Positions 39,124 through 49,960 of a DNA stretch of 64,000 nt are shown here, in pieces. The translations under genes were made by a program, and so were the position numbers. Source of the stretch: Symsagittifera roscoffensis (lineage: Eukaryota > Xenacoelomorpha > Acoela > Convolutidae); contig NC_087062.1 in NCBI RefSeq assembly GCF_963678635.1, positions 13,002,670 through 13,066,669 of the forward strand, read 5' to 3'. Positions within the stretch are counted from its first letter, which is position 1; each line of letters starts with the position of its first letter. The notes beneath the pieces are model-generated. The model did not search any database and had not been told where the DNA came from. It saw only the letters and a program-made list of their open reading frames with translations.

Positions 39124-39605
39124 CGTGTCCTGGGCTTTGTTCTTTCGGATAGTTCCGATAGGGGGAAGTCTTTTTCTTTAAGACTAAGTTTTATTGATCT
39201 GTTTCTAAGTCATCACTGCTTTTTATCAAAGATTGTTTAATTTTAACAAAGCAGTGACTTGATAAACTGTGTGTCGATAAATTAATACTGACAAAAGGTC
39301 GCTGTCACCTGTAGGATATTCTTATCTGATTATCTATTGTGTTTGGTGTGTTGATTATCTCTTGTGAAAATTTTGTGATACTGTTATAATATACGACAGG
39401 GTTGAGCTAGCATTATATCAATACTGAGCAGGCCCTGTGTGTGTGTAACTTTAGCTGAGTCACTAATATTGTCATTGAGAAACCTAAGAGGCACTCTTGA
39501 TACTTACGAGATCAAGGAGGCAGCGTTAAGTAATTTAACTTGAATTTGTTTGCGGTACGTGTGCGTCGTCATTAAATCATACGAAAATTGTTTTTGTAAC
39601 AAAGC

Positions 39606-40175
39606 ATGCAGCGCAGGGACTCGTTAGGATTGACTACTAAGATTCCCAGGCTGAGTAAGGGCAGCACGCGAAAATTTAAAACTAGGCGTAGCCAGTCCTC
39701 GTTTAGCAGCGCCTCCGACGTGTTTGCCGAAAATGAATCGACTAAAGGTCAACCTAATCTTTCAGTGAGCGAAATGAGATTGAGGAGCGAGAAAAACCTC
39801 GATGGCGATCAAAGGCGGAGCGCCGAAACCGGAACCGCGAGCGAAACGCTTGTGGACCCCTTTGACGAGGAAGAACAGACGCTCATTCGACCCGAATTTG
39901 AGCCGGGCGAGGACCTCGAGCGGGAGGAAGTCGAGAGGACGGAGGAGACCTCGGAGCGTTCCGAGGTCGAGCCGCCAGAGGAAGTCTTATTCAAGGGAAT
40001 GTCCAAATCGGAGACCAAGAGTCACAGGTGGAGGGGAGAATACTCACATTCGGCTAGTACCCACTCATCTCTGGCCGAAAATGAATCGACTAAAGGTCAA
40101 CCTAATCTTTCAGTGAGCGAAATGAGATTGATTTCGCTCATCATTTATAGCTACTTGGATGTCGTGAAACTTTAA
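39606..40175 (+). pseudogene. Element C truncated Gag N-terminus (copy 1)
   Basis: 189 residues. The first 157 match the N-terminus of the ORFs at 43,694 and 49,961, and then the sequence jumps at SLA to a second copy of residues 41-60 or so (ENESTKGQPN) and runs into the duplicated LTR fragment. It is the end of the first 4.09 kb repeat, not a functional protein. The ATG at 39,606 is shared by all three copies and is the likely Gag start of this subfamily. Confidence 0.9.
40076..40146 (+). other. Complex duplication junction with fold-back
   Basis: After CTGGCC, a 55-base piece of gag (39,727-39,781) is repeated. Then TGAGCGAAAT (about 40,115) is mirrored 7 bases later by ATTTCGCTCA, a perfect 10-base inverted repeat, and then the LTR fragment begins at TTTATAGC. 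Confidence 0.9.
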
Positions 40176-40567
40176 TTTAACACCGGTATTATTTGATATT
40201 TTAGAATATGAGTAGCTAGAAAGAGGAAAGGGTCAATCCATCTCCAATGGATTTAATATAGAACTGTCACACAAAACATATTAAAATAGGTTGTTTGAGC
40301 CGTGTTTTTAATGACAATCACGTAGTCTGAGGATCCGAGACTCAGCTATGTGGTTGTGTTCGCATGTAAACGAAAGCTGATCAAAAGTCGTTTGACTGAT
40401 GGCCTAAAAATGGTAACTTTTTACTTTGCCCTAGACAGACCAGAAAATCAACTGGCAAGGTCGAGACGGTGAAAAGCGAGTAGGATTAAGGTAACTGACG
40501 CCTGCCAGTCGTTAATAGATACTTTTTCTACGCTCCGTCGCTGTGTAGTATTTGGGCGAATGTTACA
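40144..40567 (+). repeat. Truncated LTR, 3' part, in the second 4.09 kb repeat
   Basis: Same as 36,055-36,479 and ends in CGAATGTTACA. It lacks the first half of the LTR including the hairpin. Confidence 0.9.
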
Positions 40568-40579
40568 TAGACGTTTTTA

Positions 40580-40596
40580 TGGCGCTCCTGGGTGGG
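40580..40596 (+). promoter_or_regulatory. Primer-binding site, duplicated copy in element C
   Basis: TGGCGCTCCTGGGTGGG, identical to 36,492-36,508, carried by the 4.09 kb duplication. Confidence 0.8.
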
Positions 40597-43500
40597 CCTG
40601 TCAAAGGCATAAGACCATCATGATCAGCAAGCGTTTCAGCGACGAATCCTCCGCTCCGGGCGTATGCCCGAGTTAGAGGCCTTAATGACCGTTATTGTAC
40701 TGGGGGGAAGGTGCGTACCCTCCGTCCAGTACTATTCAGCTTTTTAACTTAGTTAACACCGAAAATTCCGGGGGCCGGAGGGTTAGGTGGGAAATCTAGA
40801 GCCCGCTTGTCCTGAGGTCCCAGGACCAAAAACAATTAAAGAGAAAGCGTAAAACCAAACAAAAATAGGGTATAACCAACAAAAAACCAAAAACAAATTT
40901 ATTTGAAAACAAAAAAGTACAAAAACAGTAAAAAACCGAAAAAAGACCAAAAACGGTAAAAGTTATAAAGTGTCAGTTTGTATGTTATTTCCGGACGAGA
41001 TGTGATCTGACCTTCCCATTTGTTGTTGTTTCAGATTGATTTATATCGTTTCTGATAGAAAGATTGTGTGTTTTGGTGAAGGGTTGGATACCCTCCCTCG
41101 AGTGTAATTTGAGTGTTTAAGCACGTTAATGGTGATTTTGCCGGTGACCGGAGGATAGAGTGGCAAGCTGATCAACGTGTTCCACACTCAACAGGGACAT
41201 CAGGGACAACATCCACAACGACTGTTGGGTATCGTTGAAACAATTTTAGTATCGTTCGGGTACTATTTCATTAAAATTTAAGTGGTGGGGGGCACGATTG
41301 GCGCGGTCCGATTGTACCCTCCATCGATTACAAATTTCCGAGTTAAGGGTCTTAATTCGGGTATTTTGGTGCAAAGGAGGGTATAGTACTATTTATTAAC
41401 GACTATTAATAGGTTATTATCCTTATTACATATTACTTATCTCCTAATTAGACCCAAGAAACACCCAATTTTGTCGAAAATTATCGATTTTCAACCAAAC
41501 TGTAGACCCCCAAATTTTTGGATATCCAAGCTTTTCCGAACAGCAAAAAGCTTTTATATAGGGAGTAAATACGTAGTTCGATCCCCCTAACTAAAGAAAC
41601 CGCGTGAGAAAAGACTCAGTGAAAGTTGGATAAAACCAAAATTTTTCGGTCAAAATTTCGATAATTTTCTGTTTTGGGGATTGAGTTTTTGAGTTTTTAG
41701 ACTTAGAGCAATAAAATTTTTTGTGTTAAGAGCGTGCTAGCATAACGTGCTCGGCTGCCAGAAAAATTCTTGAGTAACCCTCCGATCAGCTCCGTAGATA
41801 GAGCTAACGACTTAAGGATCGGAAAAAGAAGGAATCGGAGGGTCCAAATTTGATAGTTATTGGCCAAATTTTTGCCCCCAAACCAATTTTGATCCGGTTT
41901 TTTGCACTATTCCAGTGCCGTACAGGGCTACTACGCTCGTTTCAGTTATTTTTAGGCACTTTCGATAGGAATTGCGGAAAAAATTTCTCAGAACCTATAT
42001 AGGTGGTAAAAAAGGGCCATTTGGACAAACACGTTTTTGGCAATTTCTCAAAGACTAGTCATCCGATCGGGATGATTTTGGCACCATAAGTCGACGTTTT
42101 GGACCACTTTTCCGGACCGCAACCGTTTTTGGGTTGTCAATCTCGGAAAAGAAAAATGTTTTAGAATTTGTTGGTTCGCAGGGTCCAAATTACAGGTAAC
42201 CCTCCGAGCGGCAGAAATTTTTTTATCAAAACACCTTTTTATCCAACTGGGAAGGTTGACCGTGTCAGCCAACCTAGTTTTAAGTCAGGTAGACCGCGTA
42301 TGGAGACTCTATTGCGGTAACTTAACCTTTTTTCTTGACTTTTGGGGAACGCTCCGAGGTAACCCTCTGGAGTCAGCTAAGGCCCTTAGCAACCCTCCTT
42401 AGTGGAAAATTTCCACGAGGTTATCCAGAGAAGTTAAGACAGCCCTCCCATAGAGAATTAATCTTGTTTTGACGCTTTCTGAAGTTAATTGAAGGCCCTT
42501 CTGAGTGAGGCTCAGAAGTTTGAAAATTTTGGAGGTACCCTCCGAAGTAACCCTCCGGAGCATATTAAGCATCTTATTGACCCTCCTTAGTAAAGATAGG
42601 GGGACCCTCCGAAGTGACTTGGGTGATTAAGGTACCCTCCGAAGTAGGCTAAGTGTCTTAACAACCCTCCGAAGTAACCCTCCGGAGTGTCCTAAACCTT
42701 CTAAACAACCTTCCTTGTTAGAAACTTGAGGAAATCTTCTGTGGCAATTTGGGAAACGGAAAATATCCATTTAATTAAGATCATATTAGGATTTTAGGCG
42801 TGCTTATTAGGATCATAAGAGCCCATTTTGACCCGGAAATTCGTGATCAACTTTGGATTCTAGATCGGGTGTATCAGAAGTACCCGAACAAAAATTTTTT
42901 TTTGATTGTGATTTTGGTTGTGTGGTTGCCTTGAGCTACTTAATAGGAAAGTTCGGGCAATCCGGGAACAAATAAAGGAATACCTCGGTGAGTGTATTAG
43001 GCAAATACAGACTCACTTGAGAAGAAAAGTTGTTCCCTACTCTCGTGCACTTGGAGCAGTCCGGGTGTGGGAGAGCTTTTTCATAGACTTTAGAAATTTT
43101 CGATCAGAGGTTGCCTTGAGCCACTTAATAGGACAGCTCGGGCAATCCCAGGGCACCTAAAAGAAGAACTCGGTGGGTGTATTAGGCAAATACACACCCA
43201 CTTGAGAAGACCGTGTCCTGGGCTTTGTTCTTTCGGATAGTTCCGATAGGGGGAAGTCTTTTTCTTTAAGACTAAGTTTTATTGATCTGTTTCTAAGTCA
43301 TCACTGCTTTTTATCAAAGATTGTTTAATTTTAACAAAGCAGTGACTTGATAAATTGTGTGTCGATAAATTAATACTGACAAAAGGTCGCTGTCACCTGT
43401 AGGATATTCTTATCTGATTATCTATTGTGTTTGGTGTGTTGATTATCTCTTGTGAAAATTTTGTGATACTGTTATAATATACGACAGGGTTGAGCTAGCA

Positions 43501-43693
43501 TTATATCAATACTGAGCAGGCCCTGTGTGTGTGTAACTTTAGCTGAGTCACTAAGATTGTCATTGAGAAACCTAAGAGGCACTCTTGATACTTACGAGAT
43601 CAAGGAGGCAGCGTTAAGTAATTTAACTTGAATTTGTTTGCGGTACGTGTGCGTCGTCATTAAATCATACGAAAATTGTTTTTGTAACAAAGC
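40597..43693 (+). other. Element C 5' leader, copy 2, non-coding
   Basis: About 99% identical to 36,509-39,605, with the same motif array (42,354-42,718) and hairpin units (42,924-43,211). No gene is seen. From 43,591 onward the sequence is also repeated at 49,858. Confidence 0.75.
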
Positions 43694-44446
43694 ATGCAGC
43701 GCAGGGACTCGTTAGGATTGACTACTAAGATTCCCAGGCTGAGTAAGGGCAGCACGCGAAAATTTAAAACTAGGCGTAGCCAGTCCTCGTTTAGCAGCGC
43801 CTCCGACGTGTTTGCCGAAAATGAATCGACTAAAGGTCAACCTAATCTTTCAGTGAGCGAAATGAGATTGAGGAGCGAGAAAAACCTCGATGGCGATCAA
43901 AGGCGGAGCGCCGAAACCGGAACCGCGAGCGAAACGCTTGTGGACCCCTTTGACGAGGAAGAACAGACGCTCATTCGACCCGACTTTGAGCCGGGCGAGG
44001 ACCTCGAGCGGGAGGAAGTCGAGAGGACGGAGGAGACCTCGGAGCGTTCCGAGGTCGAGCCGCCAGAGGAAGTCTTATTCAAGGGAATGTCCAAATCGGA
44101 GACCAAGAGTCACAGGTGGAGGGGAGAATACTCACATTCGGCTAGTACCCACTCATCTCTGGCCAAGCAAAGCAACAATGCGATGATGTCGAGTATAAGC
44201 CCGAGTGAAGAACAACCGGGTTCGAAGGCCAAGAAGAGTTGGAAGTCTTTGTACGACGAGCGCATGGCGTCACTACCAACTGTAGGTTTAACTTCCAGTT
44301 GTGACTACCCGGAGACATCCCATCCGGATGTGAACTTCACACCGTGCCCAAGGAACGATAAGAGCAGGAAGGCGTCGTCAGCCTCGCCGACCAGGCCCAT
44401 GTCAGATGGGATAACGATGGGAGAGTCATCAACCTTCGACAGATAA
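43694..44446 (+). CDS. Element C Gag N-terminal ORF (repeat copy 1)
   Basis: 250 residues, basic then strongly acidic (DLEREEVERTEETSERSEVE). It stops at TAA directly followed by ATG in the same frame (TAAATG at 44,444-44,449), so the next ORF is an in-frame continuation. Since A has one uninterrupted Gag, the TAA is either a mutation present before the 6.27 kb duplication or a suppressible stop. No domain is recognised in this segment. Confidence 0.75.
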   Translation: MQRRDSLGLTTKIPRLSKGSTRKFKTRRSQSSFSSASDVFAENESTKGQPNLSVSEMRLRSEKNLDGDQRRSAETGTASETLVDPFDEEEQTLIRPDFEPGEDLEREEVERTEETSERSEVEPPEEVLFKGMSKSETKSHRWRGEYSHSASTHSSLAKQSNNAMMSSISPSEEQPGSKAKKSWKSLYDERMASLPTVGLTSSCDYPETSHPDVNFTPCPRNDKSRKASSASPTRPMSDGITMGESSTFDR

Positions 44447-45355
44447 ATGACGTCCATGAGCAAGCAAAAAGGCGGTGCGTCATCAAGCACCAGGCTGCAG
44501 CCGCAGTTGACTTCATCTTCTCTGGGACTAACCCCGTCATTAGGGGCCACTGGCGACATAAGTGACATGTTCGCTGGCGTAATGAATGGTCTGGATGAAC
44601 TGAGACGGGACTTGACTAAAAGAATAGATCAGGTTGATGAGAGAGCTCACAAGGGTCAAGGGAATCTGAGAGATGAACTAACGCACGTGAAGTCGCAGGC
44701 GAGGGTTGATCAAGCTCAGTTGATTCGCAACACCGATCAATGCCTGGCGGAGAGCCTGGCACAGGCAAGCACGGAGTCATACGAAAGAGAGGCTAGGATG
44801 ACCAGGGAGATCGAACGATTGTTGAACGATCATGATAGTACCTACGCCCACACGATGACTAGCCTGGAGAAGAGGTTAGATGCAAAGTCTGACTTAATGA
44901 TGCGGAAGCTTGACGCGATCCTGAATGGGAGTAGTTGGCAGGAGCATTCAAACCCAAGGGAGCGCTCACGCCATGCGAATGATGGAGATGGTACGGGCAG
45001 CAATGCCAGAGCCCAGCAAGGCTCGAGAACGAACTACGAACCTAGAACCAAGGAGCGGCCAAAGGCAGCCCCGCAGAGGCCTGGCTGGACGAATCCAGTC
45101 CCGCCGGAGGCAGATGCCACCCCGGAGACAAGGTTGCCAACCGTGCCACAAGTCAGTTCAGTACCAGATCTGACTACAGTCTCACAGGACACAACGATGT
45201 ATGCCTCGATGTTTGAGCCTCTGAACAGATCTCTCGAAACATTCATCACCAAGCTCTCGAAGTCAACCGAGAGAGGAGAGAGGTCAAGAAGGACACTGAA
45301 AAAGCCGAAGTCATATAAAAAGGATTGTCAGACGGCTGCATTGATACTTGGATAG
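44447..45355 (+). CDS. Element C Gag, coiled-coil segment (repeat copy 1)
   Basis: 302 residues. About 35-165 is a long coiled coil (DELRRDLTKRIDQ, then LTHVKSQ), followed by a Pro/Arg-rich stretch. It ends shortly after KKPKSYKKD, where A and B continue with a D/E residue and SDGCIDTW. Here one base is missing near 45,327 and the capsid continues in the overlapping ORF. The same lesion is in copy 2. Confidence 0.8.
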   Translation: MTSMSKQKGGASSSTRLQPQLTSSSLGLTPSLGATGDISDMFAGVMNGLDELRRDLTKRIDQVDERAHKGQGNLRDELTHVKSQARVDQAQLIRNTDQCLAESLAQASTESYEREARMTREIERLLNDHDSTYAHTMTSLEKRLDAKSDLMMRKLDAILNGSSWQEHSNPRERSRHANDGDGTGSNARAQQGSRTNYEPRTKERPKAAPQRPGWTNPVPPEADATPETRLPTVPQVSSVPDLTTVSQDTTMYASMFEPLNRSLETFITKLSKSTERGERSRRTLKKPKSYKKDCQTAALILG

Positions 45356-47811
45356 AGGTGATGAAGTTACACTTTGAGGAAGAGAATCTCTCCAAGAAAC
45401 AAGAGTGCAGCGCGCTGACGAGCAACCTGGAGGGTACTGCATTAAGTTGTGTAATGGCGAAAAGAGCCAATGAGAGAGACAGCGCTCGCAAGATATTCGA
45501 CATCATGCTGAATCGTTTTGGCTCTGGAGTACAAGGGCACCAGGCTATGGTGAAGTTCGAAAAGAGGCGTCAAAGAGATGACGAATCCATAGATAAATTC
45601 TTGGACGACCTTGAATTGCTTAGGAGGAGAAGCAACCCGGATGAGAGAATATCCAAGCGAAACTTGGCGATTGCTTCGAAGTTCATGGACGGAGTAAGGA
45701 GTGAGGAGTTGAAGACGATGTTGGCCACTCACTTCACCCTGTCGCTTGACCAGGTTCCCACGCCTGACGACTTGCGTATGAAGTCACGCGAGTATTTACT
45801 CATAAAACCGAGGGCGCAAAACCGTTACAGCAATTATGGCAACTATAGCGGGACAAACACTGGTGCGAATTCCAATTGGTACAAACCTCGCGATGACATG
45901 GATAAGAGGAGGTCGTGTGCGAATTGTGGTTCGATGGACCATCACGTTTCCGCGTGTTCTGCATACAAACAGAACATGAAGGCCATAGGCTACTTTCTCG
46001 AGGACGCCGACGCGACCGACGAGGATCATGAAGAGTACGTCAGAGGGCTCATCATGAAATATGGTCCGAGGTGTTTCTTCTGTAATTTGGAGGGACACTT
46101 CAAGTCGGATTGTACTCAATTTTGGGATGCAGTAGCGGACGCGAAACATCCCCGTCACGAAGAGGCGCTTTCGGGTGTCAAGGCCAGTCGAGCACGTCTG
46201 ATGAACGAGGCTGAATCTCGGAGAAAAGAGACGACACCGAGCACCTTCACGACCAAAAAGGTTAAGACATGGCCTGACGAGGTGGTAGCCTCGAACCTCG
46301 AAGCAGAGTCGTCTAGCCCACTCAAGGTGGATTACGGCCTGGCGGCAAGGACAGCGCTGCAGAATGTCAAACAGGACCTAGCCACAAGAGAAGTGGAGCA
46401 ATGGGTAAGGTCGGAGCTGGAGAGCACAGATCTTCGGGAAAGTTTTAATGTTCTGGGCAAAACGACAAAAGTAGAAGTCAAAGAGGAACCCAGGAAACAG
46501 GGACTAAAACTGAACGTTATATCTGGTAAGACTTTCGGCATGACGAAGGAGGGGACCAAAATAATGTCCATCATCTCAGTCGCAGGGCACCAGGTGGTCA
46601 AGAACTTGAGTGAACCATCCGAGATTACACTATTCCACCTGGACATCTATGCCGACTACCTGAAGGAGAAAGATCCCAAACTGGACTCCAGGGCAGTGCG
46701 AGCGCTGCTCACAACGGGAGGTCCGAGGCTGATGAAAGTGGACGGACATTATATCGATGTCCTTGGCCCTTACCCGATCCTGATGAATGTGGATGGCATC
46801 AATATCTACACGAAAGCTCACATAACTGATGCGAACGATCAGATTGGCCGGATATACATTGGTCAAGAGGAGCTGAAGGTTAGACGAATCGGACACAACG
46901 CGATGCTCGAACAAGATGCGGTGCATATAGGTTGTGAGGCCGATCTGGCCGCACACGTTCTGGACGTGCAAGGCAGACAACTTTCAGTGAAGGGACTGCT
47001 AGACACGGGAGCAGTGGTTAGTGTCATGCCAGTCAAAACTTGGACCGACATGGGTTTCGAGAGGTCGGATCTCATACCGACAAACATCAGGTTGGCAGCG
47101 GCCAATCAGGGAGCGATCTATGTGACTGGACGAACCCCGATCATTTCACTGCAGCTCGGAGGAAGACACCTTTGGATGAGCTTCCTAGTGGTGGAGAATT
47201 TGGACGAATCCGATCAGTTCATCTTAGGCAGGGGTTTCGTTCGCAACTTTGACGTCACGATCGATCTCAATGACAGGTTGATTAGGATCAAGGATCCTGA
47301 GAGAAAGTATGAAAAGAGACCCCTTAATAAGATCTTAATTAACCAGGCCAAGGTGCCAATTTTTCTGGATCGAAAAGTTAGATTAAAACCAAACCAAGCC
47401 GTAGTAGCGACGTTTAGGATGAGGAACTTGAATGAACTCAGCAATGACAAACAGGTGTGTCTGGTACCAAATCCAAACAGTAAAAGCTCGGCTATTTTCG
47501 GAAGAAGCTTCTCACTCACTCAGAGCGGACTGTGTGTGAGTGTGTTATTGAACACAGAAGCAACAACAGTGACAATACAGAGGGGAAAGAAACTTGGCTA
47601 CGCTTTGCCTCTGAACACAGACTTTCAGAGTGTGGAGAACTTGAAAAAGTTTGATGTAACTAAATGTCCATTGCATGCAAACCAAGAATGTATAATGAAA
47701 AGAGTGAATGAATTGAAATCTTCTAGGAAATTGTTTTCAATGAAATCGGAAACAGATGATGCGCTGTCTAGTTGTTCCAACTTTCCTGAGAGGCCGACGG
47801 AAGCAGAATAA
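45325..47811 (+). CDS. Element C Gag capsid, zinc knuckles and protease (repeat copy 1)
   Basis: 828 residues. It has the gag capsid-like domain (1-165), two CX2CX4HX4C zinc knuckles at about 198-211 and 250-263, the Gag-Pol spacer (ISVAGHQVVKNLSEPSE), protease DTGA at about 560-563, and ILGRGFVRNFDV downstream. It ends at RPTEAE because 11 bases present in copy 2 (near 54,078) are missing at about 47,808. The protein would otherwise run on into RT. Start codon TTG/ATG choice is irrelevant because the real start is upstream across the frameshift. Confidence 0.9.
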   Translation: MSDGCIDTWIEVMKLHFEEENLSKKQECSALTSNLEGTALSCVMAKRANERDSARKIFDIMLNRFGSGVQGHQAMVKFEKRRQRDDESIDKFLDDLELLRRRSNPDERISKRNLAIASKFMDGVRSEELKTMLATHFTLSLDQVPTPDDLRMKSREYLLIKPRAQNRYSNYGNYSGTNTGANSNWYKPRDDMDKRRSCANCGSMDHHVSACSAYKQNMKAIGYFLEDADATDEDHEEYVRGLIMKYGPRCFFCNLEGHFKSDCTQFWDAVADAKHPRHEEALSGVKASRARLMNEAESRRKETTPSTFTTKKVKTWPDEVVASNLEAESSSPLKVDYGLAARTALQNVKQDLATREVEQWVRSELESTDLRESFNVLGKTTKVEVKEEPRKQGLKLNVISGKTFGMTKEGTKIMSIISVAGHQVVKNLSEPSEITLFHLDIYADYLKEKDPKLDSRAVRALLTTGGPRLMKVDGHYIDVLGPYPILMNVDGINIYTKAHITDANDQIGRIYIGQEELKVRRIGHNAMLEQDAVHIGCEADLAAHVLDVQGRQLSVKGLLDTGAVVSVMPVKTWTDMGFERSDLIPTNIRLAAANQGAIYVTGRTPIISLQLGGRHLWMSFLVVENLDESDQFILGRGFVRNFDVTIDLNDRLIRIKDPERKYEKRPLNKILINQAKVPIFLDRKVRLKPNQAVVATFRMRNLNELSNDKQVCLVPNPNSKSSAIFGRSFSLTQSGLCVSVLLNTEATTVTIQRGKKLGYALPLNTDFQSVENLKKFDVTKCPLHANQECIMKRVNELKSSRKLFSMKSETDDALSSCSNFPERPTEAE

Positions 47812-48160
47812 GCCTGTCCTACCTGAGATAGAACATCTGAAGGGTAAAATATCAGACAAGGAATTAGATTCGCTCAGAGCGGTGCGAAATCGGAACGCAG
47901 ACGTTTTTTCAAAGCATAAGGCCGACATAGGTTGTTGTAATTTTGTAGAGCACGAGATTGAGATAGAAGAGGGCTCGGTACCTCATAGGGAAGGGGCGAG
48001 AAGAATGACCCCAAACAAGTCAGAAGCGTGTAGGAAGAAAATCGAGATGTTAATGGAGTACGACATGATCGAGCCGTCGAAGTCCCATGAGCTTGTGGCG
48101 TGGTCATGGCGAAAAAGAATGGGGGACAACTCAGATTTTGTTGTGATTTCCGTTATCTGA
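47812..48160 (+). CDS. Element C RT N-terminus (repeat copy 1, frameshifted)
   Basis: The open frame extends from 47,756, but homology to Pol starts after the 11-base deletion (NKPVLPEIEHLKGK). It covers the RT fingers to EYDMIEPSKS, then loses frame where one C of CCCC is missing (about 48,086). The final 25 or so residues are noise. Confidence 0.85.
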
Positions 48161-48549
48161 ACGCAGTGACTATAAAGGACGCATACCCGATTCCCCGCAT
48201 CGATGAGAGCCTATCCAAGCTGGGGGACGCGAAGTTCTTCACGACGTTGGATTTGGGCTCTGCGTTCTGGCAAGTGCCACTCAGAAAGCAAGATCGAGAG
48301 AAAACAGGCTTCGCGTGTGAGCTGGGACTGTTCCAGTGGAAGAGGATGCCATTCGGATTGTGCAACGCCACGGCCACATTCCAGCGACTGATGGCCCAGG
48401 CACTCACGAGCGTCACTAAGAAATACGGGAATCTCATCATGTGTTATGTCGATGATGTCGTGATTGCAACACCAACCTTAGAAGACCACATAGAGAGGTT
48501 GGAGGGAGGAGGTGTTTTCTTGCATGAAGCAGGCGGGTCTGAAATGTAA
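48100..48549 (+). CDS. Element C RT core (repeat copy 1)
   Basis: 149 residues from VMAKKNGGQLRFCCDF to YVDD (CYVDDVVIATPT) and shortly beyond. It ends after a 4-base insertion near 48,505 (GGAGGGAGGAGG against GGAGGAGG in copy 2). The catalytic YVDD is intact. Confidence 0.9.
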   Translation: MVMAKKNGGQLRFCCDFRYLNAVTIKDAYPIPRIDESLSKLGDAKFFTTLDLGSAFWQVPLRKQDREKTGFACELGLFQWKRMPFGLCNATATFQRLMAQALTSVTKKYGNLIMCYVDDVVIATPTLEDHIERLEGGGVFLHEAGGSEM

Positions 48550-49888
48550 GCCCTCTAAGTGTGAAATCCTCAGGGATTCCATAAAGTATCTGGGCCGCCT
48601 GGTTGACAAACATGGAGTGAGACCAGATCCCGAAGCGGTTGAAGCGGTGCTGACCTGGAAGGCACCTAAATCAGATACACAGCTGATGAGTTTTCTGGGA
48701 TTCGCTAATTATTATCGAGAGTTCATCAAGGGGTATGCTGACAAAATATACCCCATGCAGAGGTTGATGAGAAACAAGGGCAAAAAGTTCAACTGGACTG
48801 ATGAGGCACAAGTTTCATTTGAAAACATCAAATGTGAACTTTGCGAGGCACCGGTCCTCGGCATGCCAACAGAGAAGGGGATGTTCGTGCTGGATACGGA
48901 TGCATCAGTGGTTGCGACATCGGGCATACTTCACCAGGAGCAGGAGTGGAACGGGAGAACGGTTCTTCGTCCGATAGCCTACGGGAGTAAAGTCCTGAGT
49001 GATACTGAAATGAAGTACGGCGCACCAAAAGCGGAGATGTTTGCGGTGATCACTTTCGTAGAAAAATACAGGGCCTACTTGGGGAGTGCTCCCTTCAAGT
49101 TACGTGTGGATAATCGTGCCCTGGCCTGGCTGAAAACCTATTCGATGGACCAAAGCTATATTGGTCGTTGGATTGTGCGCCTGGATGGATACCACATGAT
49201 CATAGAGCACCGTACCCGTGACAAGCACCAGAACGCAGATAGCCTCAGCAAAAAGACAGAATTTTATGAGCGCCTCGAGGAGAAACAGGCTAACCAATCA
49301 GAGATCAAAGACGGGTTTTCCTTTCTGGACAAAGAAACCTACGACAAGCTGCCACTTACTAGGTGGTTAGACAAGTCAGGACATCCTATACCCGGACACC
49401 CTGACCTTCCAGTGGAGACGGCCGCGGAGATAAAGCTTTTAGCCAGAGGCGAGCCCGTTCCGTTGGATCTGCTAGTCCGATCCAACTTGGTACAGCAAGA
49501 ACTTACCAGGCTGGGTATAAACAGCATGGCTCTATTGAACAAGACGGTGAACGTGGCGCCGGACGTCATGGGAAAGCTCCGTGACTTGTTGGACAGGGAA
49601 GTAGATAGGCATGATCGTGAATGGATGGAGACCATGCAGCGGTTGACTGTCACCGAGAGAACAGAGAGGAGGCCAATGTCCATTCGCAGCCGAGGCGTTG
49701 AACGGGATTGCAGGTCGATTGTCAACCAGCTGGTGAGCTCGATGCCGAAGGAGGTCTTGTTGAGAGCTTCGTTCACTGAATATGGAACACTGAATCAGAA
49801 CCAAACTACTGAGGAAGTCAGAATCAGGTCGAAATCTAGCTTCACGAAGAGGCTGCCCTTACGAGATCAAGGAGGCAGCGTTAAGTAA
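48512..49888 (+). CDS. Element C RT thumb, RNase H and linker (repeat copy 1)
   Basis: 458 residues with the RT thumb/connection (FLGFANYYREFIKGYADKIYP), RNase H with LDTDAS, AEMF, DNRALAWL and HQNADSLS, and then the pre-integrase linker to the TTEEVR residues. It has no internal stop, unlike copy 2, so it is the better RNase H of the two. The last 16 residues cross the duplication junction at 49,857 and are not part of the original protein. Confidence 0.9.
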   Translation: MFSCMKQAGLKCKPSKCEILRDSIKYLGRLVDKHGVRPDPEAVEAVLTWKAPKSDTQLMSFLGFANYYREFIKGYADKIYPMQRLMRNKGKKFNWTDEAQVSFENIKCELCEAPVLGMPTEKGMFVLDTDASVVATSGILHQEQEWNGRTVLRPIAYGSKVLSDTEMKYGAPKAEMFAVITFVEKYRAYLGSAPFKLRVDNRALAWLKTYSMDQSYIGRWIVRLDGYHMIIEHRTRDKHQNADSLSKKTEFYERLEEKQANQSEIKDGFSFLDKETYDKLPLTRWLDKSGHPIPGHPDLPVETAAEIKLLARGEPVPLDLLVRSNLVQQELTRLGINSMALLNKTVNVAPDVMGKLRDLLDREVDRHDREWMETMQRLTVTERTERRPMSIRSRGVERDCRSIVNQLVSSMPKEVLLRASFTEYGTLNQNQTTEEVRIRSKSSFTKRLPLRDQGGSVK

Positions 49889-49960
49889 TTTAACTTGAAT
49901 TTGTTTGCGGTACGTGTGCGTCGTCATTAAATCATACGAAAATTGTTTTTGTAACAAAGC

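Larger units (their letters stand above)
36509..39605 (+). other. Element C 5' leader, copy 1, non-coding
   Basis: 3.1 kb without a credible gene. It contains CCCTCCGAAGT/CCCTCCGGAG motifs (38,266-38,630), four or five units in which a CCCTCC arm is matched by GGAGGG 55-80 bases later (36,628-36,704, 37,005-37,075, 37,225-37,302, 37,688-37,756), and two 185-base-spaced copies of a 105-base unit with a conserved hairpin (38,836-38,940 and 39,022-39,123). Short frames on either strand are identical in both leader copies simply because the DNA is duplicated. Confidence 0.7.
36055..40143 (+). repeat. 4.09 kb direct repeat, copy 1
   Basis: Runs from inside the LTR (TTTATAGCTACTTGG) through PBS and leader to 157 codons into the first gag ORF. 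It is followed immediately by copy 2 starting at 40,144. The copies are about 99% identical with scattered differences (a one-base length change near 36,184, and point changes near 37,630, 37,943 and 39,898). The junction at 40,076-40,146 is complex (see findings). Confidence 0.95.
43591..49857 (+). repeat. 6.27 kb direct repeat, copy 1
   Basis: Starts at CTTACGAGATCAAGGAGG just before gag and ends after the pol linker. Copy 2 starts at 49,858 with the same words and runs to about 56,100. Offset is 6,267 bases. The copies are about 99% identical and carry private indels in pol. Confidence 0.95.
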
